From: Corallococcus sp. NCRR
Lineage (GTDB): Bacteria > Myxococcota > Myxococcia > Myxococcales > Myxococcaceae
Assembly: GCF_026965535.1 (NCBI RefSeq)
Contig: NZ_CP114039.1
Span: forward strand, 9,035,461 to 9,099,460
Direction of reading: 5' to 3'
Length of the DNA stretch: 64,000 nt
Positions 10,571-18,541 of the stretch are shown here, piece after piece; positions within the stretch are counted from its first letter, which is position 1; each line of letters opens with the position of its first letter. Under the pieces are notes generated by a model, which saw only the letters and a list, made by a program, of their open reading frames with translations, was not told the DNA's origin and did no database searches. Made by a program: the position numbers and the translations under genes.

Positions 10571-11014
10571 TCAGTGCAGGGTCGGGTTCTTCTTCAGCGC
10601 GCTGAGCCGCGCGTGCGTCTGCTTCTGCGAAGGCAGCAGCTGCTGGCGCACGAAGGTGCGCGCCTCACCGTGCAGCTTGTCCACGTCCCGGTTGTAGTCC
10701 TTCAGGCCGTGGTCCTCGCCCTCCTCCAGCGCGTCGATGGCGCGCTTCTCCCCCAGCAGGTCCGCGCCGGCCTGGACGACCTTGGCGAAGACGCCCCAGG
10801 GACCGGAGCCCTCCGCGGGCTTTCCGCCCAGCTTCTCGATGCGCTCCTTGAGGGCCTCGACGCGCTTCTCGTGGTCGTGGAGGCAGGCCTCCACCTCCGT
10901 CTTCGCGACCTCGGTCTCGATGTGCTTCGAGGCGAGCCGGTAGGTCTCCACGGCGGAGATCTCACCGCGCAGGAAGGAGTTCAGCGTCTCGAGTTCGGCG
11001 GCGGCATTGGCCAT
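10571..11014 (-). CDS. DUF2383 / PA2169-family four-helix-bundle protein
   Basis: A 147-residue protein starting at the ATG at 11014, which has a strong AAGGAG site 8 nt upstream; this decides against the longer frame to 11206. The ELETLNSFLRGEISAVETY start, the H..RV..L...I...GG motif (HEKRVEALKERIEKLGGKP) and the run of long helices fit the DUF2383 ferritin-like family (PF09537). This family is common in bacterial stress or sporulation settings and often of unknown activity. Conserved Glu residues in the first helices could bind a metal, but this is not established here. It is divergent from xdhC with 155 nt between them. Confidence 0.8.
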   Translation of the reverse strand: MANAAAELETLNSFLRGEISAVETYRLASKHIETEVAKTEVEACLHDHEKRVEALKERIEKLGGKPAEGSGPWGVFAKVVQAGADLLGEKRAIDALEEGEDHGLKDYNRDVDKLHGEARTFVRQQLLPSQKQTHARLSALKKNPTLH

Positions 11015-11169
11015 GACGTCATCTCCTTGAGTCGGATGGGTTGAAAACGTCTGGCGCAAAAGGTGGTGTGCCTCACCGGCCCGGCAACGGGGGCTCGCTT
11101 CCCTGTCCCCAGGGCAGGCGTCCAACGGGGCGCCACCGGCGCGGCGGCCATGGCAGACTCCCGGGTGGC

Positions 11170-11988
11170 ATGTGGAACTGGGTTCACCAACTCGCGGAGT
11201 GGGCACGGGAGGACACGCCGTTCGCCGTCGTGACGGTGACGGAGGTCAAGGGCAGCACGCCCGCGCCCTCCGGCGCGAAGCTGCTGGTGCGCGCGGACGG
11301 CACCTTCCACGGCACCATTGGCGGCGGCCACCTGGAGCAGCTGGTCCTGGAGGACGCCCGCGCGTGTCTGGCCCGGGGCGAGGCGCGCACCTTCCGCTAT
11401 CCGCTGGGCGCGAAGCTGGGGCAGTGCTGTGGAGGAGTCGTGGACGTCTTCGTCGAGCCCGTCAACCACGGGCCCCAGCTGTACCTCTTCGGCGCCGGCC
11501 ACGTGGGACAGGCGCTGTGCCGCATCCTGGAGGGCACGCCCTTTCGCGTGCACCTGGTGGACGAACGCGCCGAGTGGATCCAGTCCCCGCGGGTGCCCTC
11601 GGACGTGGTGCGTCACGAGGAGGCGTGGGACGACTTCGCGTCGCGCGCGGCCTGGGACGCGCAGCGCACCTACGTGGCGGTGATGACGCACCGCCACGAC
11701 GTGGATCAGGACATCATCGCCTTCGCCATCCAGAAGCCGGCGCGCTACATCGGCCTCATCGGCAGTGACACGAAGTGGGCCCGCTTCCGGCAGCGGCTGG
11801 AGGCGAAGGGGATGCCCGCCCGGCAGGTGGGCCGCGTCCAGTGCCCCATGGGGCTGCCTACCGGCGGAAAGTCACCGCAGGAGGTGGCCGTGAGCATCGC
11901 GGCCGGACTGCTCCAGCTCCATCATGGGCTGGCCCAGGAAGCAGGCGCTCAGCCAGCGCCCGCGCCCCTGCTATCCTCGGGGGAATGA
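11170..11988 (+). CDS. xdhC: XdhC/CoxI-family molybdenum cofactor accessory protein
   Basis: A 272-residue cytoplasmic protein that in known systems binds, protects and inserts the sulfurated molybdenum cofactor into xanthine dehydrogenase. The N-terminal CoxI domain shows VTEVKGSTPAPSGAKLLV, then GTIGGGHLE and GQCCGG (the paired Cys being the likely cofactor ligands). The C-terminal Rossmann domain starts at LYLFGAGHVGQAL and ends with the typical GLPTGGKSPQEVAVSIAAGLL. The ATG at 11170 gives a start with the common MWNWV beginning, with GGGTGG just upstream; the frame is open further upstream without family similarity. Its stop overlaps the start of the xanthine dehydrogenase gene by ATGA (11985-11988), so the two are translationally coupled. 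Confidence 0.9.
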   Translation: MWNWVHQLAEWAREDTPFAVVTVTEVKGSTPAPSGAKLLVRADGTFHGTIGGGHLEQLVLEDARACLARGEARTFRYPLGAKLGQCCGGVVDVFVEPVNHGPQLYLFGAGHVGQALCRILEGTPFRVHLVDERAEWIQSPRVPSDVVRHEEAWDDFASRAAWDAQRTYVAVMTHRHDVDQDIIAFAIQKPARYIGLIGSDTKWARFRQRLEAKGMPARQVGRVQCPMGLPTGGKSPQEVAVSIAAGLLQLHHGLAQEAGAQPAPAPLLSSGE

Positions 11989-14900
11989 GCACCCCCTTCG
12001 AGTTCCGGCTCAACGGACAGACGGTCCAGGTTGACGACGCGTCGCCCAACACCACCCTGCTGGATTACCTGCGCGCGCGCGGCCTGACGGGCACGAAGCA
12101 GGGCTGCGCCGAGGGCGACTGCGGCGCCTGCACCGTGGCCATGGTGGACCGGGACGTCAGCGGCCAGAAGACGCTGCGCGCGTTCAACAGCTGCATCGCG
12201 CTGCTGCCCATGGTGGCCGGGCGCGAGCTCGTCACCGTGGAGGGCGTGGGCAGCCGCGCCGCGCCCCACCCCGTGCAGCAGGCGATGGTGAAGCACTACG
12301 GCTCGCAGTGCGGCTTCTGCACGCCGGGCTTCGTCGTCTCCATGGTGGAGGCGTACTGTCGCAAGGACGCGGGCTCGCCGGAGGCCATCGCGGATCAGCT
12401 CTGCGGCAACATCTGCCGCTGCACCGGCTACCGCCCCATCCGTGACGCGATGGTGGACGCGCTCGCCACGCGCGACGCGAAGGGCGCGGGCCCGGGGCTC
12501 CCCGGCGTCTCGCTGGAGGGGCCGCCCTCCCCCACCCCGCCCCTGCGCTACGAGGCCCGCGATGGCCTGTTCCTGCGCCCCACCACGTGGGAGGACCTGC
12601 TCGCGCTGCGCGCCCTGCACCCGGAGGCGATGCTCGTGGCCGGCGCCACCGAGCTGGGCGTGGACATCACCAAGAAGTCCCGCCGCTACCCGTTCCTCAT
12701 CTCCACGGAGGGCGTGGAGGCCCTGCGCGCCGTCCGCCGCGAGGAGGACGGCTGGTACGTGGGCGGCGCCGCGTCGCTGGTGGACGTGGAGGACGCGCTG
12801 GGCCACGAGGTGCCGGAGCTGGCGAAGATGCTCAACGTCTTCGCCTCGCGGCAGATCCGCCACCGCGCCACGCTCGCGGGCAACCTGGTGACGGCCTCGC
12901 CCATCGGGGACACGGCGCCGGTGCTGCTCGCGCTGGACGCCCGGCTGGTGCTGGCCTCCGTGCGCGGCGAGCGGACGGTGGCGCTGTCGGACTTCTTCCT
13001 CGCCTACCGCAAGACGGCGCTCCAGCCGGACGAGGTGGTCCGCTTCGTCGTCATCCCCCACGCCCCGGCGAAGGACAGCGGGCTCACGCGCCATTCGGAC
13101 AGCTTCAAGGTGTCCAAGCGCCGCGAGCTGGACATCAGCATCGTCGCGGCGGGCTTCTGCATCGAGACGGACGCGCTGGGGCTCGTGCGCACCGCGCGGC
13201 TGGGCTACGGCGGCGTCGCGGCCACGCCCGCGCGGGCGAAGCAGACGGAAGGACTGCTGCTGGGGCACCCGTGGAACGCGGAGGCCGTGGCCCGCGTGCG
13301 CGCCACGCTGGAGCGTGAATTCAGTCCGCTCACGGACCTGCGCGGCAGCGCGGAGTACCGGCGAGGGCTGGTGGTGTCGCTGCTGGAGAAGTTCGCGTCC
13401 GGCGCGCGCAGCCCCGTGCTGGACGGACGCCCCACCTTCGCCCCGGGCGCTCCTGTCGCCACCGCGGACGCGGGCCGCGAGCTGCGCCATGAGAGCGCGC
13501 TGGGCCACGTGACGGGCAGCGCGCAGTACGTGGACGACCTCGCGCAGCGCCGGCCCATGCTGACGGTGTGGCCGGTGCTGTCGCCGCATGCGCACGCGCG
13601 CATCCTCCGCCGCGACGCCAGCGCCGCGATGAAGGTGCCCGGCGTGGTGAAGGTGCTGCTCGCGGAGGACATCCCGGGCATGAACGACACGGGCCCCATC
13701 CGCCACGACGAGCCGCTGCTCGCCAAGGACGAGGTGCTCTTCCACGCGCAGGTGGTGGCGCTCGTCGTCGGCGAGACGCCCGAGGCCTGCCGCGAGGGCG
13801 CCCGCCAGGTGGTGGTGGACTACGAGCCCCTGCCCGCGGTGCTCACGCTGGCCGAGGCCCTGAAGCAGGAGAGCTTCCACACCGACCCGCATGTCATCCG
13901 CCGGGGCGACGTGGACAGCGCGCTCGCCTCCAGCCCGAACCGGCTGGCCGGTGAGCTGACGATGGGCGGCCAGGAGCACTTCTACCTGGAGACGCACGCG
14001 GCCTACGCGGAGGTGGGCGAGGACGGCGACGTCACGGTGACGTCCTCCACGCAGCACCCGTCGGAGGTGCAGGCCATCCTCTCGCACGTGCTGCACCTGC
14101 CGCGCAGCCGCGTGGTGGTGAAGGCGCCGCGCATGGGCGGCGGCTTCGGCGGCAAGGAGACGCAAGGCAACGCGCCCGCTGCGCTGGTGGCGCTGGCGGC
14201 GGTGCACACGGGCCGGCCGGTGAAGTGGATGCTGGACCGCGACGTGGACATGGTCGTCACCGGCAAGCGCCACCCGTTCCACGCGGCCTGGGAGGTGGGC
14301 TTCGACGCCACGGGCCGGCTGCTCGCGCTCAAGGCGGACCTCACGTCCAACGGCGGCTGGTCCCTGGACCTGTCCGAGTCCATCACCGACCGCGCCCTCT
14401 TCCACCTGGACAACGGCTACTACGTGCCGTCGGTGCGCTACACCGGCCGCGTGGCGAAGACGCACCTGGTCTCCAACACGGCGTTCCGCGGCTTCGGCGG
14501 GCCGCAGGGCATGCTGGTGATGGAGGACATCCTGGCGCGCATCGCGAGCACCCTGGGCCTGGCCCCCGAGGCCGTGCGCCAGCGCAACCTCTACGACGGC
14601 GTGGGCGAGACCAACACCACGCACTACGGCCAGGAACTGGAGGACAACCGGCTGCCGAAGCTGTGGAACGACCTGATGGAGTCGTCCGACTTCATGAAGC
14701 GCCGCGCGCAGGTGGAGGCCTTCAACGCGTCCAGCCCGCGCATCAAGCGAGGCCTCGCCATCACGCCGATGAAGTTCGGCATCTCCTTCACCGCCACCTT
14801 CCTCAACCAGGCGGGCGCGCTGGTGCACGTGTACCGCGACGGCTCCGTGCTGCTGTCACACGGCGGCACGGAGATGGGCCAGGGGCTGCACACCAAGATT

Positions 14901-15818
14901 CAAGGCGTGGCCATGCGTGAGCTGGGCCTGCCGGCGGAAATGGTGCGCGTGGCGCAGACGGCGACGGACAAGGTGCCCAACACGTCCGCGACGGCGGCCT
15001 CCAGCGGCTCGGACCTCAACGGCGCGGCGGTGCGCGAGGCCTGCATCCAGATACGCGAGCGGCTGGCCCCGGTGGCCGCGCGCATGCTGGTGCAGTTGCA
15101 CGGGCAGGCGGTGTCGCCGGACGCGCTGGTGTTCGAGGACGGCCGCATCGCCGCGGCGTCGCGGCCGGACCAGGGGCTGTCCTTCGCGGCCGTGGTGGAG
15201 GAGGCCTACCGCGACCGCGTGGGCCTGTCCGTCACGGGCTACTACCGCACGCCGGGCATCGGCTACGACCGGGCCCTGGGCCGGGGCAAGCCGTTCCTCT
15301 ACTTCGCCTACGGCGCGGCGGTGAGCGAGGTGGAGGTGGACGGCGACACGGGCATGAAGCGCGTGCTGCGCTCGGACCTGCTGGAGGACGTGGGGGACTC
15401 ACTCAACCCCGGCGTGGACCGGGGCCAGGTGGAGGGCGGCTTCGTGCAGGGCATGGGGTGGCTCACCGGCGAGGAGCTGAAGTGGGACGCGAACGGGCGG
15501 CTGCTCACGCACTCCGCCAGCACCTACGCGGTGCCCGCGTTCAGCGACGCGCCCATCGACCTGCGCGTGGAGCTCATGGCGCGGGCCGGGCAGCAGGGCA
15601 CCATCCACGGCAGCAAGGCCGTGGGCGAGCCCCCGCTGATGCTGGCCCTGTCCGTACGGGAGGCGCTGCGCGACGCGGTGGCCGCCTTCGGAGCGCCGGG
15701 CGGCGACGTGGGCCTGCCCTCGCCCGCCACGCACGAGGCGCTCTTCCTGGCCATCCAGCAGCGCAAGGCGCAAGGCGCGGGGCTCCCGGTCCCGGACGAG
15801 GCGCGCGAGGTGGCATGA
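11985..15818 (+). CDS. xanthine dehydrogenase, FeS-FAD-Moco in one chain
   Basis: Oxidises hypoxanthine and xanthine to urate in the cytoplasm. This 1277-residue chain contains all three modules that are usually split between XdhA and XdhB in bacteria. Domain 1 (1-165) has the 2Fe-2S sites C41/C46/C49 (CAEGDCGAC) and the second cluster CGFC...CRCTGYRPI. Domain 2 (about 185-475) is the FAD domain (VAGATELGVDI, TLAGNLVTASPIGDTAP). Domain 3 (about 495-1277) is the molybdopterin part, with GGGFGGKE, FRGFGGPQG, MGQGLHTKI and the base Glu1215 in GSKAVGEPP. The order matches eukaryotic XDH. The start overlaps xdhC by 4 nt and follows a GGGG site. No frameshift or internal stop separates the former subunits. 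Confidence 0.93.
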   Translation: MSTPFEFRLNGQTVQVDDASPNTTLLDYLRARGLTGTKQGCAEGDCGACTVAMVDRDVSGQKTLRAFNSCIALLPMVAGRELVTVEGVGSRAAPHPVQQAMVKHYGSQCGFCTPGFVVSMVEAYCRKDAGSPEAIADQLCGNICRCTGYRPIRDAMVDALATRDAKGAGPGLPGVSLEGPPSPTPPLRYEARDGLFLRPTTWEDLLALRALHPEAMLVAGATELGVDITKKSRRYPFLISTEGVEALRAVRREEDGWYVGGAASLVDVEDALGHEVPELAKMLNVFASRQIRHRATLAGNLVTASPIGDTAPVLLALDARLVLASVRGERTVALSDFFLAYRKTALQPDEVVRFVVIPHAPAKDSGLTRHSDSFKVSKRRELDISIVAAGFCIETDALGLVRTARLGYGGVAATPARAKQTEGLLLGHPWNAEAVARVRATLEREFSPLTDLRGSAEYRRGLVVSLLEKFASGARSPVLDGRPTFAPGAPVATADAGRELRHESALGHVTGSAQYVDDLAQRRPMLTVWPVLSPHAHARILRRDASAAMKVPGVVKVLLAEDIPGMNDTGPIRHDEPLLAKDEVLFHAQVVALVVGETPEACREGARQVVVDYEPLPAVLTLAEALKQESFHTDPHVIRRGDVDSALASSPNRLAGELTMGGQEHFYLETHAAYAEVGEDGDVTVTSSTQHPSEVQAILSHVLHLPRSRVVVKAPRMGGGFGGKETQGNAPAALVALAAVHTGRPVKWMLDRDVDMVVTGKRHPFHAAWEVGFDATGRLLALKADLTSNGGWSLDLSESITDRALFHLDNGYYVPSVRYTGRVAKTHLVSNTAFRGFGGPQGMLVMEDILARIASTLGLAPEAVRQRNLYDGVGETNTTHYGQELEDNRLPKLWNDLMESSDFMKRRAQVEAFNASSPRIKRGLAITPMKFGISFTATFLNQAGALVHVYRDGSVLLSHGGTEMGQGLHTKIQGVAMRELGLPAEMVRVAQTATDKVPNTSATAASSGSDLNGAAVREACIQIRERLAPVAARMLVQLHGQAVSPDALVFEDGRIAAASRPDQGLSFAAVVEEAYRDRVGLSVTGYYRTPGIGYDRALGRGKPFLYFAYGAAVSEVEVDGDTGMKRVLRSDLLEDVGDSLNPGVDRGQVEGGFVQGMGWLTGEELKWDANGRLLTHSASTYAVPAFSDAPIDLRVELMARAGQQGTIHGSKAVGEPPLMLALSVREALRDAVAAFGAPGGDVGLPSPATHEALFLAIQQRKAQGAGLPVPDEAREVA

Positions 15819-15903
15819 GCCGGGCGGCGGGTGCGGCAACATGCCACGGCAAGCTTTCCCGGCCCGTGCGTTAGACGGGAGCACCTTCCTAAGGATGATT
15901 GCC

Positions 15904-16770
15904 ATGCGCTCCCTGCTCCGCTCCCGCCTCCTCCTTCCATTGGCCCTCGTGGGCGCGCTCGGCTGTGGGGACGACGAACCCCAGACGCCCGAGGTGCTGA
16001 CGGTGAACCTGCCCGTCGTCGCCCGCGTGGGCACGGAGGCCTTCGCGTGCGGCAAGACGTACACGAACGTCGGGACGACGGGGACGACGTACGAGCCCAT
16101 GGACTTCCGCGTGTTCGTGCACGACGTGCGGCTGGTGACGCGGGCCGGACAGGAGGTGCCCGTGACGCTGACGGAGGACGGCACGTGGCAGCACTCGGGC
16201 GTGGTGCTGCTGGACTTCGCGAACAAGGACGGGCTGTGCACGCAGGGCACGGCGGCGATGAACGCGTCCATCCAGGGCACGGCGCCCCAGGGTGACTACA
16301 CGGGCCTGCGCTTCACGCTGGGCATCCCGGAGGACCTGAACCACGGCGACCCCACGACGCTCGGCAAGCCCATGGATGACACGGGCCTGCACTGGAACTG
16401 GCAGAGCGGCTTCATCTTCACGCGCATCGAGGGCCGCACGCAGGGCCTTCCCGAGCACGTCATGCACCTGGGCAGCACGGCCTGCGCGCCGCCGCCCGAA
16501 GGCCAGACGCAGGGCACCGCCGGCTGCGCGAACAACAACCGTCCGGAGTTCCACCTGGACGGCTTCGACGTGACGAAGAACAAGGTGGTGATGGACCTGG
16601 CCACGCTCTTCGCGGGCTCCAACCTGGACGTGAACGCGCCCGGCACGTCCGCGGGCTGCATGTCGTCCCCCATGGACGCGGACTGCGGTCCTCTCTTCCA
16701 GCCCCTGGGGCTGGGCTTCGGCGGCCAGGCGGCGAACCCGTCCGCGCAGACCTTCATCCGGGCCGAGTAG
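15904..16770 (+). CDS. MbnP-family copper-associated lipoprotein (metallo-mystery pair, four-Cys protein)
   Basis: A 288-residue protein with a lipoprotein signal (MRSLLRSRLLLPLALVGALGC). The ATG at 15904 is set by TAAGGA at 15890-15895; an ATG at 15895 would overlap that site. The mature part resembles MbnP, the partner of a di-heme enzyme in the metallo-mystery pair. It has paired cysteines (STACAPP, TAGCANN, SAGCMSS, DADCGPL) and the conserved Trp-rich GLHWNWQSGFIF. In the Methylosinus pair, the di-heme partner MbnH oxidises a Trp of MbnP to kynurenine, and MbnP then binds copper. The equivalent Trp here is inferred to lie in HWNWQ. The next gene, 17 nt downstream, encodes the MbnH-like partner. 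Confidence 0.85.
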   Translation: MRSLLRSRLLLPLALVGALGCGDDEPQTPEVLTVNLPVVARVGTEAFACGKTYTNVGTTGTTYEPMDFRVFVHDVRLVTRAGQEVPVTLTEDGTWQHSGVVLLDFANKDGLCTQGTAAMNASIQGTAPQGDYTGLRFTLGIPEDLNHGDPTTLGKPMDDTGLHWNWQSGFIFTRIEGRTQGLPEHVMHLGSTACAPPPEGQTQGTAGCANNNRPEFHLDGFDVTKNKVVMDLATLFAGSNLDVNAPGTSAGCMSSPMDADCGPLFQPLGLGFGGQAANPSAQTFIRAE

Positions 16771-16787
16771 CAGGAAGGACGTCCGAC

Positions 16788-17936
16788 GTGGCACGACGAC
16801 AAGGACAGGCGTGGAAGGCGCTGGCGACGGTGGCGTTGCTGGCCACGGGCTGCGCGGATCCCTCGGGGCCGACCGAGGAGCCCGCGCCCTACGACTGGAA
16901 GCTGCCGGCGGGCTTCCCCAAGCCGCGCGTGCCGGAGGACAACCCCATGTCGGAGGCGAAGGTCCAGCTGGGCCGGCGCCTCTTCTACGACAAGCGCCTG
17001 TCGATGAACGGCACGCAGTCCTGCGGCTCGTGCCACGAGCAGGCCCGGGCCTTCACGGACGGGCGCGTGCACGCGGTGGGCAGCACGGGACAGGCGCACC
17101 GCCGCAACGGGCAGGGGCTGGCGAACGTGGCGTACGCGACCAGCCTCACCTGGGCCAACTCCGCGCTCACCACGCTGGAGGCCCAGGCGCTGGTGCCGCT
17201 GTTCGGGAGGGATCCGGTGGAGCTGGGCTTCGCGGATCAACAGGAGGTGCTGCTGGAGCGGCTGCGCGCGGATCCGGACCTGACGGCCCGCTTCGCGGAG
17301 GCCTTCCCGAACGAGTCCACGCCGGTGTCGCTGGCCACGCTGACGCGGGCGCTGTCCGCGTTCGAGCGGTCGCTCATCTCCGGCACGTCGGCGTATGACC
17401 GCTATCTGTACGGCAAGGACGTGGACGCGCTGAGCCCCGCGGCGAAGCGGGGCCTGCAGCTGTTCCTGTCCGAGCGACTGGAGTGCGACCACTGCCACTC
17501 CGGCTTCAACTTCCAGGACGCGACCGTGCACGAGTCGACGGCGGAGCCGGTGCTGCCGTACCACAACACGGGGCTCTACAACGAGGACGGCCAGGGCGCG
17601 TATCCCGCCGGGGACACGGGCCTCTTCGAAATCACGTTCCGTCCGGAGGACATGGGGCGCTTCAAGGCGCCGTCCCTGCGCAACGTGGCCGTCACCGGGC
17701 CGTACATGCACGACGGCAGCGTGGAGACGCTCTCCGACGTGTTGGATCACTACGCCGCGGGAGGCCGGGCACGGGCGGCGAACGGCGGACAGCCGAGCCC
17801 CCTGCAGAGCGCCTTCGTGCGCGGCTTCGACCTGACGCCCGAGGAGAAGGCGGACGTCATCGCGTTCCTGGAGTCGCTCACGGACACGGCGTTCCTGACC
17901 GACCCGCGCTTCGCGGACCCCGCCACCGTGCCGTGA
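16788..17936 (+). CDS. MbnH-like di-heme cytochrome c peroxidase-family enzyme (MXAN_0977 type)
   Basis: A 382-residue exported di-heme protein starting at GTG 16788 with AGGAAGGA 8 nt upstream. It opens with a lipoprotein-type signal (WKALATVALLATGC). Two c-type heme sites are present: CGSCH (79-83) and CDHCH (233-237). The overall pattern is that of the bacterial di-heme peroxidase superfamily (GRRLFYDKRLS, PSLRNVAVTGPYMHDG). The family's MbnH branch uses a bis-Fe(IV) state to oxidise Trp in its MbnP partner, which is encoded immediately upstream. The gene order and spacing (17 nt) support that assignment. Export through Sec and maturation by the cytochrome c system are expected. No downstream gene is coupled; 138 nt follow before the next start. 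Confidence 0.87.
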   Translation: MARRQGQAWKALATVALLATGCADPSGPTEEPAPYDWKLPAGFPKPRVPEDNPMSEAKVQLGRRLFYDKRLSMNGTQSCGSCHEQARAFTDGRVHAVGSTGQAHRRNGQGLANVAYATSLTWANSALTTLEAQALVPLFGRDPVELGFADQQEVLLERLRADPDLTARFAEAFPNESTPVSLATLTRALSAFERSLISGTSAYDRYLYGKDVDALSPAAKRGLQLFLSERLECDHCHSGFNFQDATVHESTAEPVLPYHNTGLYNEDGQGAYPAGDTGLFEITFRPEDMGRFKAPSLRNVAVTGPYMHDGSVETLSDVLDHYAAGGRARAANGGQPSPLQSAFVRGFDLTPEEKADVIAFLESLTDTAFLTDPRFADPATVP

Positions 17937-17981
17937 CAGGGCATGCCAAGCCAAGGCCAGACATCCAGCAAGCCGCGAAAG

Positions 17982-18037
17982 TTGAACCGCGGCGCCGCAA
18001 TACGATTGGCCTCACATTGATTGCCATTGGTTCAATC
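17982..18037. promoter_or_regulatory. AT-rich inverted-repeat region upstream of the small secreted protein
   Basis: This AT-rich pocket in an otherwise GC-rich setting contains arms TTGAACC (17982-17988) and GGTTCAA (18029-18035), an inner pair GATTG (18019-18023) / CAATC (18033-18037), and repeated ATTGGC/ATTGCC units. It ends 37 nt before the start codon at 18075. A promoter or operator is an inference from position and composition only. Confidence 0.25.
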
Positions 18038-18074
18038 GCTAGCCTTTCACCTCCCCTTCCACAGGAGAGGTGCC

Positions 18075-18509
18075 ATGCGCCGTCTGTTTGCTGGAGTCTC
18101 CGCTGTCGCCGCGCTGTCGCTGTCGTCCGCTGCCTGGGCCGCGGACACGCTGCCCGCGCCTGAAGGCATCCAGTCGTTGGGAGCGAGCGACGCGGTCGCG
18201 GCCTGCTACGTGGATACGTTCGCATGGGACTACCTGTCGGCGGGCTCCTGCGGGGCCCTGGGCAGTGACAGTTGGAGGTACGTCACCTTCGGGGTCCTGG
18301 GCATCGACCAATCTGGCGGTCGCTATGTCATCCAGTTCCTGGATGGCACCTGCTCCTACGCGGGGTACTCCCCCGACGAGGGCTACACCTGCTTGCAGAC
18401 CATCTCGCATTACCAGACGGTGAGCCAGCGGATGCAGGTCTATGACACCTGGACAGATCAGTGGTCGGGCATCCTCACGGCATACGCCAGCTACGAACCG
18501 CTGTTCTGA
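18075..18509 (+). CDS. small secreted protein of unknown function
   Basis: A 144-residue protein. The ATG at 18075 has a strong AGGAGAGG site 4 nt upstream. Residues 1-22 form a clear type I signal peptide (RLFAGVSAVAALSLSSAAWA, cleavage after AWA). The mature part has four Cys (in AACYV, GSCGA, GTCSY, YTCLQ) that could form two disulfides. It is rich in Tyr, Trp and Ser, suggesting a small beta-rich exported domain. I recognise no family. It lies just upstream of the lipoprotein toxin candidate, but it has a type I signal rather than a lipobox, so it does not look like SitB. Confidence 0.65.
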   Translation: MRRLFAGVSAVAALSLSSAAWAADTLPAPEGIQSLGASDAVAACYVDTFAWDYLSAGSCGALGSDSWRYVTFGVLGIDQSGGRYVIQFLDGTCSYAGYSPDEGYTCLQTISHYQTVSQRMQVYDTWTDQWSGILTAYASYEPLF

Positions 18510-18541
18510 TTCACGAATCGCACATCCCCTGTGGCGCCACC

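Noticed and set aside
18461..18541. GTG start at 18461 for the lipoprotein toxin
   Set aside because: It lies inside the coding region of the preceding gene and would place 27 non-signal residues before the signal peptide.
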